A stretch of DNA of 64,000 nucleotides from Halichondria panicea (taxonomy: Eukaryota > Porifera > Demospongiae > Suberitida > Halichondriidae), in the NCBI RefSeq assembly GCF_963675165.1, contig NC_087377.1:9875122-9939121 (forward strand). Reading direction: 5' to 3'. Both the position numbers and the translations under genes were made by a program. The notes below the pieces were generated by a model. It saw only the letters and a list, made by a program, of their open reading frames with translations. It was not told the DNA's origin and searched no databases. Positions 55,766-64,000 of this stretch are shown piece after piece. The first letter of the stretch is position 1; every line of letters begins with the position of its first letter.

Positions 55766-56703
55766 CTGAATGTAATTCCATACTTATATTCGTATATTTG
55801 TATTATATAAGTTATACTTGTTCATAATATAAGCCTGATTAGAATCCAGTTGAATATCTCGTGTTAAAGTCATACTGGCAATCTTAATCATGTATGGGGT
55901 TATGGGATTCTTCATTTGATTAGGGGTCTCACCTGTCCATAAGCGCTATTCGACTCTAGTTGAATGTCTGTTCCAATAGTAGTAATTTCATCGTACAATG
56001 AGCTAGCCGGTGCTTTCTGGTTCTCACTAGTTTCCGTTGAGAGCTTTAGTCTCTTTCTCCTGACAATCAACACCACAATCAGATTCTCATGATGAGTTTT
56101 TATATCACGACGACCCCTTACGAAATCATGCCTCGAGGCTACGTGACCGTGTAATAAAATAATATAACACGGAGGGGACTGTATGACTCTTATTTACACC
56201 CTGCATGCATGTAGTAACATTGACAACGTGATATAAACAACCTAGTCTGTTGCCTGTTCCCATTCGCATATAAAAAGTTAAAAGTGTAAAAAAATTACAC
56301 GATTTTAACTTAAAAATAATATACTCGACAGTATAATTATATTTTCAATTCATACTACAATAGCAACCGTGCAGTTGAAAGCACCTATATTTTACAACTC
56401 ACCGTAAGGTAGCACACACACGATTGTCTCAGGCTCAGTGCTCCAGGCCAGACTCCAGCATTAGTGCAAGTGATGGTGTTGGGTACAGTCAGTAAGAGTC
56501 CATTGTAACACTGGTAAGTCAGCACTGTTCCCTCCAACACTGTCTCGTTCAACATCTCATAGCCAACTATAGTTTCGTTGGAAGGCTCCTTGAGTAAAGA
56601 GCAGTTTACTGTATTGGAACAAAAAGTACACTTAGTCTAGTACTGTTCAGATTACAGTACAGATTCTGAATCAAAAACATGCAAAGAAGAGAAAAATGGT
56701 TAC

Positions 56704-56919
56704 CTGGCCTCTCCCTGCACACCAAGCTCCCAGGATTCTCCACCCACTCTCCCCTACAACCCACATCAGTGCATGTGCTGGTCCTCACATCAGGGGGGAA
56801 CAGTCTTTCGTCACAGCAATAGGTGACCTGTGAACCTAATGAGAAGGGTGGTGTCCCACCACTGATGTCCACACTACCTCTGGGTGGTACAGCAGGAGAA
56901 CCACAAGTTACTGGGGGAT
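56704..56919 (-). pseudogene. Receptor D second CCP exon
   Basis: Open sushi exon with four canonical Cys plus two extra (YCCDERL and VGCRGEW) where receptor B has Arg and Gly. Confidence 0.7.
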
Positions 56920-58246
56920 CTAAGTATATCCAATAGAAGCTGTCCACATAATTATAGTCAGCATGTACCTGTAACTGGATCGACTGCTGCAGTCAAATGT
57001 CCCAAGGTCAGGAGACCACCCAATACTGCTGCACATGTTGAAGTCTTCACTTCATTCTCTCCACTACAAGTATAAAGGTGAGTATGGATCCACTAATGGT
57101 GACAGGTATTGGTGATGATCACACCAGCAGCAGTAGACGGTGTGGGGCACTCAACTGCAAGGAGGACAAGGTATACACGTTTGTTAAAACCATGCATAAA
57201 TTTAAATGGCATATACTTAGATCCACAATTGGACGTTTTTTCTCATTCCAGCACAATTGTCAGCTCTGATGGTCACATTGTAAGGATTGTTATAGGAGAC
57301 AATGACTTGTGCCGAGGTGGTATCCACGGTGACTGGTGAGCCGGAGAGGGGTGGTGATGAAATTGTAAGGACATAGCTGACAGGCACACCACTAGTAGAG
57401 GAGGAGTCTCATCCAGAGTGATATTAGAGGAGCTATGAGTGGAGAACACTCTTGTGTTCAGTGGAGGGGAGGGTGGATCTGTGTAAATCAATTGTTCAAC
57501 ATTGTCATTTATTGAACAAAGAACTCACCAGCCACAGTGACATTGTGAGCTCTCTCCCACACACAACACCATCCTCTACAATGGAGGCCTCAGACAGTGA
57601 AGTGAGAGTGGCAGTGAGCATTCCTCTACTGGAGTCAGTGAGAACACCACGGAATGCTGGAGTACCTTGTGTACTATCAGTGTTGCTGGTACTTAAAGCA
57701 ATCCTGAACACTTGGCCTTGTGGTGGAGTGATGTCCCACAGTACAACGCTACCAGTAGAGTGCAGGTGAAGGTGGAAATGTCATTAGGACAGGCCACAGT
57801 GGGATTGGGTGTTAGTGTGGCTGCAAAATGTCTTTAATAATTAGTGACCCATAACTATTGCACTTAAACTAAATTAACCATCATTCTATAATTAATTATT
57901 AAAGCTAGCAAGATCTATAGTTCACCTACCTTCTACTTGCCATAAAGATACTAACAATACTAGTGTGACAGTAAACATATCTGATCTCTGCCCTGAGTGG
58001 TAATCATGCCAGTAACTGTGTATAGATCATCAAATTTGATTAAACACTGAGATCCGCCCTGTTGCAAAAATTTAATGTGGGTGTAGATCTAGACTTTCAC
58101 CGGAAACAAATAAAGTTTTAATTATGGAGTTTAAATGCCCAGCGACTCACACTGTACAAGTTCTGCAAAAGTGGTATGATAAAGTTGGTTTTGTATCTAG
58201 TTTAGTTATATATATATATCCTCCAAGTTACTTTAGTGAACTGACT

Positions 58247-61200
58247 ATGGAGTTTGGATATTGTAAGCCTAAAGCAGCAGTCAGCAATACTCTAACCATT
58301 CTTGCTCTGGTTCTCTTTTGTGTCTTTGCTGCTGCAAAAGATGAAGGTAAAAAGCACAACTATATCCACTTGCACTGCACTGAGCAATAAGCTAACTGTG
58401 AATGCAAAATAATATATTTTCACTGCCTATCATTCTGTTCATTATCTTGCATGCAGCAAATGTGCTCAGTTTTCAAGCAGAGAGAGACCTAATACCTGTT
58501 GGTCGACCTATGAGCTATAGCTGCAAAGTGAAGGGACGTGCAGTGTGGGAGTTTGGTACTTATTACTTCAACACAGCCTCCAGCGACTTTGTGGGAAATA
58601 GAAGCAATATCATTGAAGGAGTGAACATAACTGACTTTACTGATGCAAGTGGCAATCATCTTTCCAAATTATTTCTTTCTTCATCCATTGTCCAAAGTCT
58701 GAATGACACAGATATGGCCTGTGGTGCAACAATAAGTCGGAATATAAAACCAACTGAAAACGAGAAGATTAGAGTTAAAGTTTTTAGTAAGTTCTCAAGT
58801 TTATTGCACAGCAAAAAACAACAACTTCATCTCCCCCTTCCACAGGTTCCCCTACTTCCCCTGGAAATCTGAGAGTGGTGTCAGAGAGGCAGAAAGAGGT
58901 CACTCTGATGTGGGAACCTTCGTTCTTGGCATTCAACATCTCCCCTCAGTACAAAGTGTATGTGGATGGTGTCATCAAAGCTACGACGGAACAAAATTAT
59001 TTTGTGTTCTCAAAACTGGAGCACTCGTGTGATTCTCATCAGATACGAGTGGAAGCGTACAATGAAGTCGGCAGTAACACCTCTGAGCACATCGAAGTGG
59101 TCTTACCTGCAGGTGTGTGTGTATATGGGATGCCGTTTGTGTCAAGAACACCATGTGAAAACTGCATGTTCAATGTGCATAAAAATCCACGACTATACTG
59201 TATCGGTCTCCTGATTTACTAAATCCGGCTCACGCTATACTAAACTGGTCTCATGCCTTAGTAAATCGAAGGTTCCACAACGTGAGACCGCTTTAGGAAA
59301 TCAGGAGACCGGTTTAGTAAAGTGTGAGCCCGCTTTAGTAAAGGTGATAAGGCCACTCCAAGCCATACATTCTGGTCATAGTACTTTAGTCAAGAGGATA
59401 GAGGATGCGGATGGGAGGGTTATTAGACTTAACCATTTTAGAAAAAATGTTGTGCGATCTTACATGCAAGCATCATGTGATGTAATAACAAACACTTAAT
59501 AGTACCAAGGGCGTATGAAGAGAAGAGGGCATGCATGCAACTACAATCTATCATTATATTACAAATGGGCAGGGGCTTATGTCTAAAAATAGTAAAGAAT
59601 GCATTGCACGTGCACTTTATACTAGCCTTCTTTTACTCTTTCCCTAGTGGGCGATTGGCTAAATCATGGCTAAATATAGCATATCCTGCTGACTCATCAA
59701 TAATATGACGCATACACAGTATACACATTGTAAGTTGCATGCCCTCTTCTCTTCATACGCCCTTGATAGTACGTACTGATTCAGTTCAGTCACAATAAAA
59801 TTCATGAGAAATAAACAGGATGACCAGAAACTATTAAATACACATAATTTATTTAGAAGTCATAAAAATGAGCTTTTGTTGGTTAATCTACTGACTGCTA
59901 GCTCAGTGGAAAGTATTCAGTTAGATTTAGATTCTATTGTGTAAGCCAGCTTATAAGACAGCCTTAAACTTAGGGCTACTCCAAGCCACCCATGCACACT
60001 GTGACAGTCCATATAAATTATGTGATATGTGCATATAATTATAAAGACAACACAAAATAATAGTGCGTACTGATATAAACTTGTGAGCCTGCCCATAGAA
60101 CGTATAACGCTTTCATACACTGAATTAATCATTAAGCTATACACTCAGGAAACAGAATTGGCGATATTCCGTGCGTTCCGTGAAATAATGTGGCCATTTC
60201 TGACGGAAGGAATACTTTTAAGGACACCTATAATTTTATTATCCTGTCAAAAAATTGTCTCGTTTTACTTGCATGGTGCTTTACTTATCCCTTTGTGTTA
60301 GTGATTAGTCTCATTGCATAATATCCTCTCCATGGTGACGACCTTTGTGATACCTTCACTCCTCTATATGCACAGTTCCTGAGGTGGGTGCACTGAGTGA
60401 CAGCATCTCTACCGATATTACAAAGAGTGGTGCTCAAGTTCAATTCACAGTGTCCTTTAACGTGAGTTTGATTAATAATTTTGTCAGTGACTCCATACTA
60501 AACATTTTATGCATGCGTGAGTGGCATGGTCTATGTTGTGCTTTGGAGGAATAATGTGGGAATAATATCCAATTTGAAAATTTTTTCTTCAACAAAGAGG
60601 CCAGAGAGGTATGCTAAAGGATGTAATTATTGCTTGATACAGCTAGTAAGACTTACATTTTTAAAATTAGGTTGAGGGTGTGCCCAGAAAGACTGTCAAC
60701 AAGCAAGGCAGTCCTTCAAAGCGACCTGCTGAAGTGTCATACCGGCAAAACTTTTGGCTAATAATATAGCTTTAACGCTCATTGTGGTCAGATATCTATA
60801 CTACTGTTGTAAATACAGTGCATGCCTGGGTAATAATTATCAATATCAGCCAGATATATATATCTGGATAATACCCAGGGTGCAGACTGAAGCACCACCC
60901 ACCACCCTATTAGCTTGCATTGCTTTTTAACAAACTGAAGTGCATTAATGCGTGGCGAATCACAATGCAGAATGCAATTTATGTTATTGATCCTGAATTT
61001 GATCCTTGAAATTACTACACAATCACCATAAGTATAATTATTATGTCATGCATGCCCTGTGTGTACTGCTAATACAACTCGAGCCCATGCATGCAGTTGT
61101 ATTAGCTGCATGTACATCCCTCTTGCATGAGTAATAACCTATACTTATAGTGTAGCCCGTGTACAGCTATCAAAAACATGCAACTCCAAAAATGATGTCT

Positions 61201-63828
61201 TTTGCACCCATACAGCAAGCCGTGTCATGTCCCGCTCACCCGGTAACCAACTACACGGTGACGCTCACCTCAAGTATGTCTACCCCTATCACTCGGACAG
61301 TGGCCATACCCCCTGAAGACAGCGTCTCTATCACAGTGGGGGGTCTGAATGACAACACACTCTACACTTACCAGGTGCACGCAAACAATGTCATTGGAAG
61401 TGCCTCCACAGCAATGAAAACATTCTGTAAGTGCACATAATATATTTACTAGGTATTATATTATGCATTCACAATAAAAGCTTTGCGCAGAGTTATATTT
61501 AAGGGAGAAAGAAGAAGAGTAGAGTGAGATCTGAATATATATGGATGTGGTCTCTCCAGAACTCTCTGATTTCTCTTTCTAAGAGCAACAAGACGCTTGG
61601 TCCTATCTTAGGTGTTGTTGTTGGTTTTGTCCATGGGAGACTTTTTATATATAGCTACGGCCTAGCTAGCTATAGCATATAGTCACCGCTCAGTTCAGTC
61701 TAGCTTATATTTTATTACAATGCCAATAGTAGATCAGTTTGGAGGTCAGGGGGTATACTCTCATTGTCCCCACTTTAACACTGATAAATATTATTGTTTG
61801 CAGCAACGTAGAATAGAACACATATACACAGAGCACAGTACAGAACCTTATATTATATACAAAGCTAAACTATAGATGTTACCAACTAAATACAGTTCTA
61901 ACTCTAGCTAGATTGTTATAGGTCAATACAGATACATTACAGCTACTTCTAGATAGTTCCAGTGGATACTACACTACTGTTGCATGTAACACGTACAGTA
62001 CATTCCTGGGTATACTGTATACGAGTAGAAAAGTTTGAGGTGTTTTTAATTTCGGGTTTTTCGTGGGTGGCTGCAGAAGATTTTAAAACCCATGGAAGGC
62101 TTCGTATGTGCATGCGAGATAAGTGCCACACCCTAACTCCACGATATTTACTACCCGCGAAATTTTCTAAATATTGAATTGCACGAAATTTTACACCCAT
62201 ACGGTATTGGTATAATACTCATGCAGGATATGTTGCTTTTTACCTAAAGCACCACCCACCTCCGTATAGATTGCATTGCTTTTATAAGAAACTTTATTGT
62301 GGTTGTTTGCAGTACGCATTTCTGAGGATGCATGTATTCGTAGCGAATTACATGCAGTCATGTAGAATCTTGCAACCTGATTGGTTCATTACATAATGAC
62401 CCTTGAGATTATTAATAACATAATTATAATGAATCTCATTAACCGGGCAACCAGTTAGACGCATAGAGGCTCAAATGTCATTGATGCTACTTGGAAACCA
62501 GTATGACGCAGGACTATTATGCAATCAGTAATAAATAGGTTATTATATGCCTCGGTTGCGCCATGCGCAGCGGTATAGTGTGTGTGTAGAGTGCTACAGC
62601 TGCTCAGATATAGATGAAGTGAAAGTAAGAGTTTCTATATAGGCTTCTGGACTCAGTGCAATTTGTGGAATTGCAAGATAATGCTTTGCATGTTCTTGAG
62701 TTATGGCTAGTTTTGTCTGAGTGAGAAAAAGCTGCAAAGCCATGCACACTGTTTCTCATTTTAAATAGCTAATTATGGACTTTGAACTTTCGGCAGCCTT
62801 TTTAGCAACAACCAAAGTCGATCATTTCCCAATGCAGTATAATACCGTTTTTTATAGTAGCTTCATTGCTATAAAGATTTGGCGCCTCCACCAAAGAATC
62901 AGCACCCGCGATGCTTTTATTACTTATGCAAGAGGGATGTACAGCTAATATACAACTCGAGAGTTTTATTAGCAGTACAGCACAAGGGCATGAGTAAAAA
63001 CCTTTATTGCTCATTGTGTCAAGACATCAAAGGCATTTGCACTAGTTGTAAATACAGTATCACCCAGGATGTAGTCAATATAAATGGATGATGATATTGA
63101 TGAGCCTCGATATCTGAACACCTGGTATCCCCACCTCATCAGAAACCACGTGGACCCTTAATGCGTAGATGTTTGCTATGAATATCATTATGTGGCAAAT
63201 CTTTCATCCGGATAATGGAGAAATCAGATGATCGGGGTTCGAATAATCAAGGCTCAACTGTACCCACCATGTAAACTAAATCACAACCCTTCACCTATAG
63301 TTAGCTTAAGAAACTAGAGTGCATTGATGCCTGGCGAATCCTAATGCAGCTGTCCATAGACTGTAGTCCATAAGGTAATGATCCTTGAAATTATTACACA
63401 ATCAACAATAAGTAGGTTATTACGTCATACCCTCGTGCTGCACTGCTAATATAACTCGAGCCCGAGCGACATAGCCCCTCAGGCTCGAGTTGTATTAGCT
63501 GTTTATCCCTCTTGCATGAATAATAACCTATACTAACATATATACGTATTCACTGCATGACCCACAAAAGAAACCCTTTTGCTATGAGAGACAGTTTTCT
63601 TTAGCCCTGTGAGATTTATAGAAAATAGTGCTGAACTGTAAATGTAAAGAAAGGTTTTCTGAATCTGTCAAAATTGCCATGTACATTTTATTTATCACTA
63701 CCCCCGGGCCGGGGCCCCTGCCACCAGATACTACTGATGTGCGCCGTGCCACTGCCATAGAGATGAATAATGACACACTGTTTCTGCACTGTGAGTTTTT
63801 GCTGGGGTCAAACGCACTTGGCTGTCAG
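58247..63828 (+). CDS. Receptor R2: signal peptide, Ig, FN3, FN3, start of four-Cys module (continues off right edge)
   Basis: Six exons: 58247-58346, 58457-58786, 58846-59112, 60376-60461, 61216-61426 and 63728-63828. All have GT/AG borders and consistent phases, giving 365 residues without a stop. The signal peptide has an LVLFCVFAAA core. Ig-like domain about residues 34-143, FN3 144-232, FN3 split by a phase-0 intron 233-331, then TTDVRRATAIE and FLHCEF of the four-cysteine module. Exon order and sequence follow R1 closely, so TM and tyrosine-motif tail exons should lie right of 64000. The fourth intron holds only repeats and short hairpins; the fifth holds an LTR fragment and MITEs. The best candidate for a working plus-strand receptor. 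Confidence 0.82.
58846..59112 (+). CDS. R2 exon 3, intact FN3 domain
   Basis: 267 bases, phase 1-1. SPTSPGNLRVVSERQKEV, LMWEPSF, YKVYVDGV and IRVEAYNEVGS give the full FN3 strand order. It is the intact reference for the broken R1 exon 3. Confidence 0.85.
59203..59345. repeat. Nested palindromic repeat in R2 intron
   Basis: GGTCTCCTGATTT and AAATCAGGAGACC, plus several ACTAAAC/GTTTAGT units, form an irregular foldback. Confidence 0.6.
61039..61140. mobile_element. MITE related to 63413-63530
   Basis: Shares CTGCTAATA(C/T)AACTCGAGCCC and GTTGTATTAGCTG with the copy at 63.4 kb. Confidence 0.5.
61768..61973 (-). mobile_element. Partial LTR, same family as 4833-5057
   Basis: About 200 bases match that LTR through its TATA region to GTGGATACTACA; the other terminus is diverged and no target duplication is seen. 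Confidence 0.6.
62547..62899. mobile_element. Interspersed TIR element, copy 4
   Basis: Starts ATGCCTCGG and ends CACCAAAGAAT, with the internal blocks of copies 1 and 2 but about 150 bases shorter. The ends no longer pair fully. Confidence 0.55.
63413..63530. mobile_element. MITE, TAGGTTATTA ends
   Basis: TAGGTTATTA at left and TAATAACCTA at right; inner AACTCGAGCC/GGCTCGAGTT pair. 118 bases, just left of the last R2 exon in the window. Confidence 0.65.
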
Positions 63829-64000
63829 GTGAGAGCACAAAACAATAGCTCAAATGAAATGTGCATTGCATAACTTGTATAATAATAGCTACCCTCGGTT
63901 GTACTATCATCTCATTGTGCGTTAAAAATGGATCTCAACTGCTTAGTTTATTCTTTAGCTCTAATTCTGGAGTCCTAAACGCTCGTTTGAGCACTTACTT

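Larger units (their letters stand above)
55697..57978 (-). pseudogene. Minus-strand receptor D: signal peptide, Ig, FN3, three CCP, TM, tail (frameshifted)
   Basis: Exons in order: 57930-57978 signal peptide (MFTVTLVLLVSLWQVEG); 57529-57820 Ig-like; 57255-57478 FN3; 56969-57154 CCP; 56704-56919 CCP; 56403-56608 CCP; about 55933-56083 TM/tail; 55697-55765 last tail exon. Lesions: a missing base after TGCACTCTACT in the Ig exon; a frame change after GAGACTCCTCCT in FN3; two frame changes and a stop in the first CCP; a 5-base insertion (CCTGG) in the third CCP; the N-terminal half of TM replaced by unrelated sequence. The fullest view of the minus-strand architecture, but clearly dead. Confidence 0.75.

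Noticed and set aside
63230-63260. GGGTTCGAATAATC as a tRNA B-box
   Set aside because: It is part of a diverged GATTATCCGG-type MITE end (followed by CTCAACTGTA), not a tRNA.

Overview
This window is animal nuclear DNA. Coding exons are short, carry GT/AG splice sites and keep consistent intron phase. The domains are metazoan extracellular types (Ig-like, fibronectin type III, sushi/CCP), and the non-coding DNA is packed with small inverted-repeat transposons flanked by TA or other target duplications. An AT-rich, compact, MITE-dense genome with expanded Ig/FN3/CCP receptors and an NNMT-like methyltransferase best suggests a demosponge. That placement is inference, not proof.

Layout. 1-8.9 kb: an intact intronless NNMT/PNMT-type methyltransferase (minus, 927-1826), interspersed repeats, a solo LTR, the last two exons of an unidentified gene (minus, 5744-6519) and a transposon remnant. 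8.9-29.5 kb: the left half of a receptor cluster. It holds an orphan transmembrane/tail cassette (8894-9334), a broken plus-strand receptor R0 (12961-15734, with a cassette at 17526-17984), a broken minus-strand sushi receptor B (19465-21237), and a nearly complete 11-exon minus-strand receptor E (21563-29452; signal peptide, Ig, FN3, FN3, four-cysteine module, TM, long tail) interrupted by one in-frame TGA. 28.1-42.2 kb: a transposon graveyard with a piggyBac-like fragment, a large foldback carrying a nested element with 9-bp target duplications, a decayed gene with a YqaJ nuclease domain, several MITEs, two LINE 3' ends, and a well-preserved 2.35 kb IS630/Tc1-mariner element that carries two convergent genes. 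42.2-64 kb: the right half of the receptor cluster with pseudogene R1 (42232-48839), minus-strand tail pseudogene C (51696-52147), multiply frameshifted minus-strand Ig-FN3-CCP receptor D (55697-57978), and an apparently intact plus-strand receptor R2 (58247 to beyond the right edge).

How it fits together. R0, R1 and R2 (plus) and B, C and D (minus) recur as convergent pairs whose 3' ends meet, so the locus seems to have grown by duplication of receptor pairs. The tails end in related tyrosine motifs (YEEV or YDEI, then N-x-A-Y), which suggests phosphotyrosine signalling. Most copies carry different inactivating lesions. This birth-and-death pattern is typical of immune or allorecognition receptor clusters. 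The transposons supply the homology and the breaks behind much of the rearrangement.
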